A DNA stretch of 64,000 nt from Alkalimonas amylolytica (lineage in GTDB: Bacteria > Pseudomonadota > Gammaproteobacteria > Enterobacterales > Alteromonadaceae). Of this stretch, positions 7,944 through 16,180 are shown one piece after another (the stretch's first letter is position 1; every line of letters starts with the position of its first letter). The DNA is taken from NCBI RefSeq assembly GCF_900107845.1, contig NZ_FNRM01000005.1, positions 124,001 to 188,000 on the forward strand. The letters run 5' to 3'. Below the pieces are notes generated by a model, which saw only the letters and a list, made by a program, of their open reading frames with translations, was not told the origin of the DNA and searched no databases. The position numbers were made by a program, and so were the translations under genes.

Positions 7944-10004
7944 TTACCAGATTTTCACCCGTACAGCTTCCTCACGGTACATGCCATCGCCTGGTTGCAC
8001 ATCAAAAGCCTGGTAAAATTCCGGCATATTGGACAGTGGCCCCAGTACCCGGTATTTGCCCGGTGAGTGTGGCCCGGTGATCACTTGCTGGCGCAAGGAT
8101 TCATCGCGGAACTTGATGCGCCAGATCTGGCCCCAACCGATAAAGAAACGCTGCGAGCCGGTAAAACCATCAATCTCTGGTGCTGGCTGGCCTTGCAACG
8201 AGTTCTGATAGGCACGATAGGCCACGGTTAAGCCGCCTAAATCGGCGATGTTTTCACCCAAACCCAATGCGCCCTGCAGGTGCAGGTCGTCAATGGGATT
8301 AAAGGCATTGAACTGCTCGATCATCAGTTGGGCCCGCTCACGGAACTGCCGCTCGTCTTCTTCGGTCCACCAGTCGCGCAGGTTGCCCTCGCCATCGGAG
8401 CGGCGACCCTGATCATCAAAACCATGGGTGATTTCATGGCCAATCACAGCGCCAATAGCGCCGTAGTTCAGCGCATCGTCGGCATTCACATCAAAGAATG
8501 GCGGCTGCAAAATGGCGGCCGGGAACACGATTTCATTCATGGTAGAGCTGTAATAGGCATTGACGGTTTGCGGTGTCATGCCCCACTCATCCCGATCCAC
8601 CGGCTGGCCTAAACGACCAATCATGCGCTCGTATTCGCACTCGGCACTGCGCCGGGCATTGCCCATCAAATCATTAGCAGCGATGGTGAGACAGTCGTAG
8701 TCGCGCCAGACATCCGGGTAACCGATTTTGGTGTTAAAACTGGCCAGCTTGGCCTGAGCTTCTACCTTGGTGGCATCGCTCATCCATTCCAGTTCATCAA
8801 TGGCCTGGCTAAAGGCGACCATAAAGTTTTTCACCAGCTCATCCATCCGTGCCTTGGCTTCTGGCTGGAAATGGCGCTCGACATACTTTTTACCGACCAA
8901 AAAGCCCAGCATCCGCTCGGTGGCCTGGACCGCCCGCTTTTCCCGGCTGCGCTGCTCTTGCTGGCCACTCAGGGTGCGGCCATAGAAGTCAAAACTGGCT
9001 TCATCAAAAGCGGCTGGCAACATGGAAGCGCTGCTACGCAGCAGGTGGAAACGCAGATAGGTTTGCCAGTCGGCCAACGGAATTTGTTGCTGCAGCGCGG
9101 CAAAATCGGTGAAGAAGCTGGGCTGGCGGATCACCAACGCATCGATGTCACCCAGCTGGGCGGCATTCAGCAGCGCGGCCCAGTCAAAGCCGGGTGCACT
9201 TGCCGCCAGTTCCGCCGGCGTCATTTTGTTGTACGTGGCATTGCGATCGCGGTTCTGGATGCGGCTCCACTGGGCTTTGGCCAGTTGCCGTTCAATCGCA
9301 ACGATGGTTTCAGCAGCTTGCTCACCGTGCTGCCAGCCAGCCAGTTGCCAGAAGCGCTGGATCAGGTTTTGGTATTCCTGAAGAAGTTGCAGCGAACGCT
9401 CGTCATCTTTCAGGTAATAGTCACGATCGGGCAGGCCCAGGCCGGACTGGCTGGCAGCGCTGATGTACTGATCGGACTGACGCTGATCCTGGCTGACAAA
9501 AAGTGCTACCGGCACACCGGTACGAATGCTTTGCCACTCACCCCACAGAGTGGCCAGCTCAGCATGGTTTTGTAGCGCATCAATGCGGGCCAGGTCTTGT
9601 TGCAGTGGGGTCAGGCCAAGTGCTTCGATGGTATCGGTATCCAGAAAAGAGCGGAACATATCGGCTATTTTCTGCGCATCGCTGTCTTTGGCATGCTGCT
9701 CTGCCGCCAGCTCATGGATAATGGCCAGCACATGCTGCTCGGAGACTTCCCGCAGTTCATCAAAACTGCCCCAGCGGGCGCGGTCGGCTGGAATTTCAGT
9801 GCGCTCCAGCCACTTACCGTTGACGTAACGGAAGAAATTTTGCTGTGGCGCCACACTGGTATCCATATTGTGCAGCTCGATGCCAGAGCTAAGCACACTC
9901 TGCTGTTGATGCTGCTGATTGTTGCTGACAGGGGCTTCGCCGCTGCAGCCGGTTAAAGCAAGACTAACAGCCAGTGCCACTGAGCTGATAAGAGATTTGG
10001 TCAT
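7944..10004 (-). CDS. M13-family zinc metallopeptidase (neprilysin/PepO type), lipoprotein
   Basis: Zinc endopeptidase of 686 residues with the two-lobed M13 architecture. The N-terminus ends in a lipobox (SLALTGC), so it is predicted to be lipid-anchored in the envelope. Zinc ligands are His523 and His527 with catalytic Glu524 in GHEITHGFDD, and Glu584 in GENIADLGG. NAYYSSTMNEIVFPAAILQPPFF is the conserved substrate-site stretch before the zinc motif. It starts at ATG 10004 with AGGTGT upstream. A terminator follows at 7896-7926. The upstream 262 bases are shared with the divergent DUF350 gene. Confidence 0.95.
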   Translation of the reverse strand: MTKSLISSVALAVSLALTGCSGEAPVSNNQQHQQQSVLSSGIELHNMDTSVAPQQNFFRYVNGKWLERTEIPADRARWGSFDELREVSEQHVLAIIHELAAEQHAKDSDAQKIADMFRSFLDTDTIEALGLTPLQQDLARIDALQNHAELATLWGEWQSIRTGVPVALFVSQDQRQSDQYISAASQSGLGLPDRDYYLKDDERSLQLLQEYQNLIQRFWQLAGWQHGEQAAETIVAIERQLAKAQWSRIQNRDRNATYNKMTPAELAASAPGFDWAALLNAAQLGDIDALVIRQPSFFTDFAALQQQIPLADWQTYLRFHLLRSSASMLPAAFDEASFDFYGRTLSGQQEQRSREKRAVQATERMLGFLVGKKYVERHFQPEAKARMDELVKNFMVAFSQAIDELEWMSDATKVEAQAKLASFNTKIGYPDVWRDYDCLTIAANDLMGNARRSAECEYERMIGRLGQPVDRDEWGMTPQTVNAYYSSTMNEIVFPAAILQPPFFDVNADDALNYGAIGAVIGHEITHGFDDQGRRSDGEGNLRDWWTEEDERQFRERAQLMIEQFNAFNPIDDLHLQGALGLGENIADLGGLTVAYRAYQNSLQGQPAPEIDGFTGSQRFFIGWGQIWRIKFRDESLRQQVITGPHSPGKYRVLGPLSNMPEFYQAFDVQPGDGMYREEAVRVKIW

Positions 10005-10266
10005 AACACCTTTCCTGTGGTTGTGTTGGATCGTATTGTCGTTGTTTTACGTTCGATGTTTACTGTGTGCCGCCTGATCACGATCAGTGCTTGCTAAGCC
10101 ACAGTGTATAAAGTTCAGCCGCTATGTAAAGCCGGACGCGCTCTGTGCCTTACCATGAGCGGTTAATCGCAGTGTTTAGGCGCTCGGTAGGCGTAAAAAG
10201 CTTGTGCTTGGCTGTTTTTTTCGTCAGGATCATCGCTCTTTCTCAACAGACTTACGGAGTCATTGC

Positions 10267-10677
10267 ATGGAAACGGTTTGGTTGTCGTTATCGGGAGTCC
10301 CCTATTTTCTGTTGTATTTTGCGCTGGCAGCCGCGTTGCTGCTCTGCTTTGCCCGTATTTACAGCTGGGTTACGCCGCATCACGAATTTGATTTGATCCG
10401 CGCCAATAACAGCGCAGCTGCAGTTGCCTTTGGTGGCGCTCTGATAGGTTTTTCCATTCCGCTGGCCAGTGCCATTACCCACTCCATGTCATTGATCGAC
10501 TGCGCCATTTGGGGCGGGGTAGCGCTGGTGGTTCAGGTACTGACTTTCTTCGTGGTGAAGCTGACCTTAAAGCAACTGCCGGCCCGTATTCAGCAAGGCG
10601 AACTGGCCGCTGGTATTTTCTCTGCTGCCTGTTCCATTGCGGTGGGTATGCTCAATTCTGCCAGCATGAGTTATTGA
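10267..10677 (+). CDS. DUF350 membrane protein (YjfL-like)
   Basis: Integral membrane protein of 136 residues with four hydrophobic segments in two similar halves (around residues 10-30, 52-72, 78-100 and 112-132). This is the DUF350 pattern, and IRANNSAAAVAFGGALIGFSIPL is its signature region. Start ATG 10267 is preceded by ACGGAG; the frame is open further upstream but lacks a ribosome site. It is first of three tightly spaced genes (DUF350, DUF1190 lipoprotein, ATP-grasp), the same order as yjfL-yjfM-yjfC of enterobacteria. Biochemical function is not established. Confidence 0.88.
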   Translation: METVWLSLSGVPYFLLYFALAAALLLCFARIYSWVTPHHEFDLIRANNSAAAVAFGGALIGFSIPLASAITHSMSLIDCAIWGGVALVVQVLTFFVVKLTLKQLPARIQQGELAAGIFSAACSIAVGMLNSASMSY

Positions 10678-10702
10678 ATCGAACCGCCCGGAGGAGTCTC
10701 GT

Positions 10703-11320
10703 ATGAAACGCAGTAAAAAAGCCGCGCTGGTCTTGATGGCGCCTGCTGCCACTCTGCTGTTGGCAGGGTGTGGCGAACAGCAACAGGAAGTGCATGTTTT
10801 TCATAATGCGGAAGAATGTGCCGCTTTTTATCATCCACCGGCCGAGTGCCAGGCTGAATTTGAACGGGCCGAAGCGCTGCATACCCAGGTGGCGCCACGC
10901 TATCAGGACCAATTTGAATGCGAAGCGGATTTTGGTGCCGGTCAGTGTGAAGTGGCGCCGGAGCGCCATCAGAGTGGTAGTTTCTTTATGCCGATGATGA
11001 TGGGCTATATGGCTGGCCAGATGCTGAACCGTGGCAACCTGGCCGGTGGTCAGGCACAGCCGCAGCAGCAAAGCGCTGCCAGCAACCGCTCAGCCGTGCC
11101 AACCCAGCCGCTGTACAAATCGCGTGATGATCGCTCTACTTTCCGCACCGCGACCAATCAGGCGGTGGCCAGCCAGCCGGGTGTGGCCCGGGTAAGGCCT
11201 TCGGCGGTGCAGCCGCAGCGGGCGCAACTGGTACGCCGGGGTGGCTTTGGCCAACAAGCGGCGGTGCGTCAGCAAGCCGCCAGGCAGCAGGCCAACCGTC
11301 AGCGCAGTTACGGCAGTTAA
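10703..11320 (+). CDS. DUF1190 lipoprotein (YgiB/YjfM-like)
   Basis: A 205-residue lipoprotein with lipobox LLLAGC. Residues 25-90 hold cysteines in the pattern of the YgiB family (EECAAFYHPPAECQAEF, FECEADFGAGQCE) and an MPMMMGYMAGQML stretch. The tail (~115-205) is rich in Gln, Arg, Ser and Ala and probably disordered. A good ribosome site (GGAGG) precedes ATG 10703. It is 25 bases behind the DUF350 gene and one base ahead of the ATP-grasp gene, so the three are almost certainly co-transcribed. Function unknown; the pairing with a YgiC-type ligase is conserved in enterobacteria. Confidence 0.9.
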   Translation: MKRSKKAALVLMAPAATLLLAGCGEQQQEVHVFHNAEECAAFYHPPAECQAEFERAEALHTQVAPRYQDQFECEADFGAGQCEVAPERHQSGSFFMPMMMGYMAGQMLNRGNLAGGQAQPQQQSAASNRSAVPTQPLYKSRDDRSTFRTATNQAVASQPGVARVRPSAVQPQRAQLVRRGGFGQQAAVRQQAARQQANRQRSYGS

Positions 11321-11321
11321 A

Positions 11322-12470
11322 ATGAAACGAGTTAAGAGTACACCGCGCCCTGGCTGGCAGGCTTACGCCGAAAGTCTGGGCTTTAAGTTTCATACCATCG
11401 ATGGTGAACCCTACTGGGATGAAAGCGCCTACTATCAATTCAGCCTGCGCCAGATTGAACAGGACCTGGAAGATGTGACCGAAGAGCTGCATGCGATGGC
11501 GCTGGATCTGGTGCCGGATATTCTGGCCAATGAGCAAAAGCTGGATCAGTTGGCTATTCCGGCCGAGTACCGTGATGCGCTGGCTGGATCCTGGCAGCGC
11601 GGCGATCCGCACCTTTATGGCCGGATGGATTTGGTGTACGACGGCAATGGCCCGGCCAAATTGCTGGAGTTGAACTACGATACCCCGACCTCCTTGTACG
11701 AAACCGGTTTTTTTCAGTGGGTCTGGTTGGAAGATCAATTGATGCGCGGCGAGCTGCCAGCTGGTGCCGATCAGTTCAATTCGTTGCAGGATAAACTGGA
11801 GCAGGCCTTTGCCAATTTAGTGCTGCCGCAACCCTTCCACTTTACCAGTGTGCGCGAAAGCATCGAAGACAAAGGCACGGTCGATTACCTGCTGGATATT
11901 GCCACCCAGAGCGGTGTCGATGGCCGCTACCTTGCACTGGAAGACATCGGCAGCCTGGACGGCCAATACTACGACCTGCAGGGCGAGCCGATTACCGGTT
12001 TGTTTAAGCTCTACCCCTGGGAATTTATGCTGGAAGAAGCCTTTGCTGAGCAGGTAAAAACCTCCGAGACGCTCTGGCTGGAGCCGCTGTGGAAACTGCT
12101 GCTCTCCAACAAAGGCATTTTGCCGCTGCTGTGGCAAAAACATCCGGGCCACCCCAACCTGCTGGAAAGTCATTTTGATACTGGCAAGGCTTTGGAGAAA
12201 GGCTGGTTGCGCAAGCCACTGTTTTCCCGCGAAGGGGCCAATATCGAGCTGGTGACCGCCGATGGCAAGCGTTTCAGCGAGCCAGGCCCCTATCAGGACG
12301 CGCCCTTTATCCGGCAAAAACTTCAACCCCTACCCACCTTTGACGGCAACTACACCTTAATTGGCAGCTGGGTGGTTGGCGACAGCGCCGCCGGTATCGG
12401 TATCCGCGAAGACAACAGCCTGATCACCAAAGACAGCTCACGCTTTTTGCCGCATATTATTTTGGATTGA
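11322..12470 (+). CDS. Glutathionylspermidine synthase family ATP-grasp ligase (YgiC/YjfC-like)
   Basis: An ATP-grasp amide ligase of 382 residues, the length of E. coli YjfC/YgiC. It corresponds to the synthetase half of the E. coli Gss enzyme, with no amidase domain. Family signatures include WDESAYYQFS, YGRMDLVYDGNGPAKLLELNYDTPTSL near the N-terminal third, KLYPWEFMLEEAF in the middle and PLFSREGANIEL near the end. E. coli relatives do not make glutathionylspermidine in vitro as far as I know, so the substrate is open; a peptide or polyamine amine is plausible. It starts one base after the DUF1190 stop, implying translational coupling. The polyamine genes speE and speA lie 7 kb downstream. 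Confidence 0.92.
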   Translation: MKRVKSTPRPGWQAYAESLGFKFHTIDGEPYWDESAYYQFSLRQIEQDLEDVTEELHAMALDLVPDILANEQKLDQLAIPAEYRDALAGSWQRGDPHLYGRMDLVYDGNGPAKLLELNYDTPTSLYETGFFQWVWLEDQLMRGELPAGADQFNSLQDKLEQAFANLVLPQPFHFTSVRESIEDKGTVDYLLDIATQSGVDGRYLALEDIGSLDGQYYDLQGEPITGLFKLYPWEFMLEEAFAEQVKTSETLWLEPLWKLLLSNKGILPLLWQKHPGHPNLLESHFDTGKALEKGWLRKPLFSREGANIELVTADGKRFSEPGPYQDAPFIRQKLQPLPTFDGNYTLIGSWVVGDSAAGIGIREDNSLITKDSSRFLPHIILD

Positions 12471-12490
12471 TGGTTTAGCTCTGCAGCAAG

Positions 12491-12537
12491 CCCATCAAGC
12501 ACAAAGCCAGCGTTACGTTGGCTTTGTGCTTGATGGG
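12491..12537 (+). terminator. Long perfect hairpin after the ATP-grasp gene
   Basis: An 18-bp perfect stem (arms 12491-12508 and 12520-12537, CCCATCAAGCACAAAGCC and its complement) closes an 11-base loop 21 bases after the stop. No T run follows, so it is not a classical intrinsic terminator. It may protect the mRNA 3' end or separate the operon from argA. Confidence 0.5.
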
Positions 12538-12579
12538 GCAGAACAGGTTGACCGGTACTAGGGTGCATGTGAATATTTG

Positions 12580-12609
12580 TTGATTATTTATCCTGATTTT
12601 TCGTATAAT
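12580..12609 (+). promoter_or_regulatory. argA promoter with overlapping ARG-box-like sequence
   Basis: A TTGATT hexamer at 12580-12585 and a perfect TATAAT at 12604-12609 are 18 bases apart, a sigma-70 promoter 75 bases before argA. The bases CGTATAATTATTCT (12602-12615) resemble one ArgR ARG box over the -10 element. TGAATATTTGTTGA (12570-12583), over the -35, is a weaker match. Repression by arginine through ArgR is inferred. Confidence 0.5.
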
Positions 12610-12683
12610 TATTCTTCTCTGATTCATCCGGCTGTCATGATGCTTTCATACAGTGGTGTTGCATCAGCCCGGGTGTTTAACCG

Positions 12684-14024
12684 ATGAAGGATTTTGCCAA
12701 GGTGCGTACTACTGAACTTGTTTCTGGCTTTCGCCAGTCTGCCCCTTATGTCAATGCTCACCGTGGCAAAACCTTTGTGGTGATGCTGGGGGGCGAAGCC
12801 ATTGCTCAGCCTGGTTTTCGCAGCATTATCAATGACATTGCCCTACTGAATAGTCTGGGCATCAAAATTGTGCTGGTGTATGGTGCCAGGCCGCAAATCA
12901 ACCAGGCGCTGCAGCATGCCGGGCTGGATGCCAGTTACCACAAGCGGGTGCGGATCACCGATGACGATACCTTTCAGCTGATTAAACAGGTAGCCGGCGC
13001 TTTGCAGCTGGATATTACCGCCCGGCTGTCGATGAGTTTAAGCAATACGCCGATGCAAGGCGCGCAAATCAACGTGGTGAGTGGCAACTTTGTCATTGCC
13101 CAACCACTTGGGGTGGATGAAGGCATCGATTATTGCCACAGTGGCCGGGTGCGTCGGATTGATGTGCAGGGCATACGGCGTCAGCTTGATAGCAACGGCA
13201 TGGTGCTGATGGGGCCCATCGCGGCTTCCGTTACCGGCGAGAGCTTTAACCTGACGGCAGAAGAAATAGCTACCCAGGTCGCCATTAAATTAAAAGCCGA
13301 TAAAATGATAGGTTTCAGCGCTGATGGCGGCATTATATCCGATGATGGCGACATTATCCCTGAACTCCTACCCAATGATGCCGAGCAGGTCATGCAGCGC
13401 TTAGAGCTGCAGGACTGTTGCTGCGCTGCCAGCCTGGCCTTCTTGCATGCGGCCATCAGTGCTTGTCGGGCCGGGGTGCCGCGCTGTCATCTCATCAGCC
13501 ATAATGCCGATGGTGCCTTGCTGCAGGAGCTATTCTCCCGTGATGGGATTGGTACTCAGATGGTGAATGAGTCGGCCGAGAAACTGCGCCCGGCTACCAT
13601 TGCCGATATTGGCGGTATTCTGGACCTGATCCGGCCGTTGGAGCAGCAAGGCCTGTTGGTACGGCGCTCGCGCGAGCAGCTCGAGATGGAAATTGACTAC
13701 TTTGTGCTGATTGAAAAAGAAGGCTTAGTGATCGGCTGCGCGGCTTTGTATCCTTTTGCCGATGAGCAGGTGGGTGAGTTTGCCTGTGTGGCCGTGCATC
13801 CGGATTACCGCGATGCCGATCGCGGCAGTGTCTTGCTGAAATACGTGATCCAGCAGGCCAAACAGCGGCGTTATCATACCCTGTTTGCGCTGACCACCCG
13901 CAGCATCCACTGGTTTTTGGAGCACGGCTTTGAGCTGGCGACGGTGGAGGATTTACCGGCGCAAAAACAGCAGCTGTACAATTATCAGCGTAAATCCAAG
14001 GTGTTGGCGTTGTCACTGGCCTAG
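12684..14024 (+). CDS. argA: Amino-acid N-acetyltransferase (N-acetylglutamate synthase)
   Basis: First step of arginine synthesis: acetyl-CoA plus glutamate gives N-acetylglutamate. The 446-residue protein has the classical ArgA layout. An amino-acid-kinase-like domain covers ~residues 25-290 ([36 protein letters not shown]) and a GNAT domain ~300-446 ([21 protein letters not shown] as the acetyl-CoA loop, [16 protein letters not shown]). The kinase-like domain is the arginine-sensing part in this family. The start ATG 12684 gives the expected N-terminus. Its promoter overlaps a possible ArgR site. The hydrolase gene 41 bases downstream is on the same strand with its own strong ribosome site and may be co-transcribed. 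Confidence 0.96.
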   Translation: MKDFAKVRTTELVSGFRQSAPYVNAHRGKTFVVMLGGEAIAQPGFRSIINDIALLNSLGIKIVLVYGARPQINQALQHAGLDASYHKRVRITDDDTFQLIKQVAGALQLDITARLSMSLSNTPMQGAQINVVSGNFVIAQPLGVDEGIDYCHSGRVRRIDVQGIRRQLDSNGMVLMGPIAASVTGESFNLTAEEIATQVAIKLKADKMIGFSADGGIISDDGDIIPELLPNDAEQVMQRLELQDCCCAASLAFLHAAISACRAGVPRCHLISHNADGALLQELFSRDGIGTQMVNESAEKLRPATIADIGGILDLIRPLEQQGLLVRRSREQLEMEIDYFVLIEKEGLVIGCAALYPFADEQVGEFACVAVHPDYRDADRGSVLLKYVIQQAKQRRYHTLFALTTRSIHWFLEHGFELATVEDLPAQKQQLYNYQRKSKVLALSLA

Positions 14025-14065
14025 CGCTTGCTATCCTTAACCAAGAACGAGTTAAGGAGAGCAAA

Positions 14066-16180
14066 GTGCGCTTATTGAAATGGTTGTTGTTGCTTGGCCT
14101 GGTGCTGGCTTTGATTCTGATGTGGCCGCGCAGTGAGATCCCGGCCAGTTTTTTTGAACCCCACCCAGTGCTGGCGGTACCGCCAGAGCGTGCTGGCGAG
14201 CTGTTGCAAGTCGATGACTTTATTGGCCGCACGCCACGGCCATTGGATACCTACTCGTACCCTATCCCGCTTGGTGAGGTGGGCCCATCGACGCCACTTT
14301 TTTCCGGCCCCAAGCAATACCCTTTCTACTGCGCCTGGCATCAGATGGGCATCGAGCCGCCACTGGTCGATAATGACCAGGGCTATGGCGTTGCCATTTA
14401 TACCGATGATGGCGTTTTGCCGGGGTATAGCAAGGACTGCTTGCACCCCAGTCGTCTGCTCTGGTACCGGCTCAGCCAGGACGGGACTGTAGCGGCTTAT
14501 CAGGGCGGGGCGCTGGCCGATGATGAGCTGTTGCTAAGGGCTGAGCTTGGCACCATTCAGCGCTATTTTTACCTGCTGGTGATGCCGGTGCGGGCCGATG
14601 AGTTCCCGCTGCGTACTGGTCAAAGCCAGTGGAATGAGAAGCTGATCTATCAGTTCCATGGTGGGGTTGGCATCGGCTTTCGTCAGGGCGAGCTGCGCAT
14701 TGAGCGTTTGCTGCGCAATCGAGCCAGCCAGTTGCGGCAGGGCTATGCCGTGGTCAGCAGCAGCGCCAACCGTACCAGTCACAGCTACCACTTTTTGCGG
14801 GCCGAAGAAGTGGCACGCCAGGTAAAGCAGCACTTTATCAGCCTCTATGGTGAGCCGGAAATGACCATTGGCATTGGTGGCTCCGGTGGCGGCATTGCGC
14901 AGTATCTGCTGGCGCAAAATGCTCCCGGCTTGCTGGATGCGGCCATCGCTCAGTACAGCTACCCGGATATGCTGAGTCAGGTACTCTATGCACTGGATTG
15001 CGATTTGCTGCACAACTACTACTACTTTACTGCCGACGATAAAAGTTTCTGGCAAGACTGGCAGCACCGTCAATGGATTGAAGGGCTGAGTACAGTGCCG
15101 GATCAGCAGGTGCGCTACCAGCGGGAAATCAGTGCCATCCAACTGCTGTCTGGCATCAAGCCAACGCCGATGGACGGTGCGACCCAGTGCATCAATGCCT
15201 GGTTCGGGCTGTCGTCGATGGTGCATAACCCGCATCAGGGCCGGTTGCGGCCTTTTGTCAGTGCCAAACTGCTGCAAAGCACGCACTGGAGTTACTGGGA
15301 AGATCTGGTGGATATCTATGGCCGCGATCAGCACGGCTTTGCTCATAGCCTGTGGGACAATGTGGGTGTGCCTTACGGTTTGCAGGCACTTCGGACCGGC
15401 CAGCTCAGCCCGCAGCAGTTTATTGAGCTGAATGCCCGTATTGGCAGTTGGTTGCCACAGCACCAGATGCAGCCCGAGCGGGCGCGCTTTCTGCCCGTAT
15501 GGGATACACCAATTTGGCTCAGTGCCTTTGGCCGCCACAATATGGCACCGCTTAAGATGAGCGAGGCTGGCATCAAGGTAGCGCCCCGTTATCGAGCCAA
15601 CCGCGATGCGGTAGAGCGGGCCTACCGCTATGGCCAACTGTTTGTTGGTGAGCTGTCGATCCCAGTGCTGGATTTACGCCATTATCTGGACCCGGTGCTG
15701 GATATGCATCATTTGCAGCCATCCTTTATGGCGCGCGAACGGCTGGCGAAACGTGGCAATGACCAGTGGCAGCGCATCTGGGTCAGCCACCCGGATTACA
15801 CACCGGAAAGCGAGGCCTTTGCTGCGGTCGTTGCCTGGGTGCGTGATGGTGAGGCGCCGGCGGCAGCTTCGGACCGTTGTTTTGCAGCCGATGGCCAGGT
15901 GATTGCCAGTGGCGATGACGTCTGGCAGCAGGATGGTCTCTGCCGCCAGACCTATCCGGTACTGAGCAACAGCCGGCAACAGGCCGGCGCGCCCAGCCAT
16001 GGTCTGCTGCTGCAATGCGCACTGATGCCAATCGAGCAGGCGTTGGCGCGTGGTGACTTCGGTGCTGTCGATATGACGCCCTGGTTGAATGAACTTGACC
16101 AGCTATTTCCGGATGGCATCTGCGACTACCAGCAACCGGATCTGGCCTATCCGCTGGATTGGCGCTACGAAGAGGACTGA
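14066..16180 (+). CDS. DUF6351-type alpha/beta hydrolase (tannase-like), membrane-anchored
   Basis: A 704-residue protein beginning with a signal anchor (LLKWLLLLGLVLALILMWP). A nucleophile elbow, GGSGGG with Ser273, sits in MTIGIGGSGGGIAQYLL. HGGVGIGF (~203) could be an oxyanion-hole strand. Cysteines are spread through the chain (FYCAWHQMG, SKDCLHPSR, ALDCDLL, CFAADG, GLCRQTYP, DGICDYQQPD), likely disulfides of an exported enzyme. Length, N-terminal DDFIGRTPRPLDTYSYPIPLGEVGPSTPLFSGP and C-terminal FPDGICDY fit the DUF6351 family, which resembles tannase/feruloyl esterase hydrolases. The substrate is unknown. It starts with GTG after TAAGGAGAG. It lies just behind argA and overlaps the convergent proB by 16 bases. 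Confidence 0.72.
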   Translation: MRLLKWLLLLGLVLALILMWPRSEIPASFFEPHPVLAVPPERAGELLQVDDFIGRTPRPLDTYSYPIPLGEVGPSTPLFSGPKQYPFYCAWHQMGIEPPLVDNDQGYGVAIYTDDGVLPGYSKDCLHPSRLLWYRLSQDGTVAAYQGGALADDELLLRAELGTIQRYFYLLVMPVRADEFPLRTGQSQWNEKLIYQFHGGVGIGFRQGELRIERLLRNRASQLRQGYAVVSSSANRTSHSYHFLRAEEVARQVKQHFISLYGEPEMTIGIGGSGGGIAQYLLAQNAPGLLDAAIAQYSYPDMLSQVLYALDCDLLHNYYYFTADDKSFWQDWQHRQWIEGLSTVPDQQVRYQREISAIQLLSGIKPTPMDGATQCINAWFGLSSMVHNPHQGRLRPFVSAKLLQSTHWSYWEDLVDIYGRDQHGFAHSLWDNVGVPYGLQALRTGQLSPQQFIELNARIGSWLPQHQMQPERARFLPVWDTPIWLSAFGRHNMAPLKMSEAGIKVAPRYRANRDAVERAYRYGQLFVGELSIPVLDLRHYLDPVLDMHHLQPSFMARERLAKRGNDQWQRIWVSHPDYTPESEAFAAVVAWVRDGEAPAAASDRCFAADGQVIASGDDVWQQDGLCRQTYPVLSNSRQQAGAPSHGLLLQCALMPIEQALARGDFGAVDMTPWLNELDQLFPDGICDYQQPDLAYPLDWRYEED

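Noticed and set aside
14534-15637. Long open frame (367 codons) on the minus strand
   Set aside because: It lies wholly inside the DUF6351 gene. Its translation has no family features, and this length is common opposite GC-rich genes.
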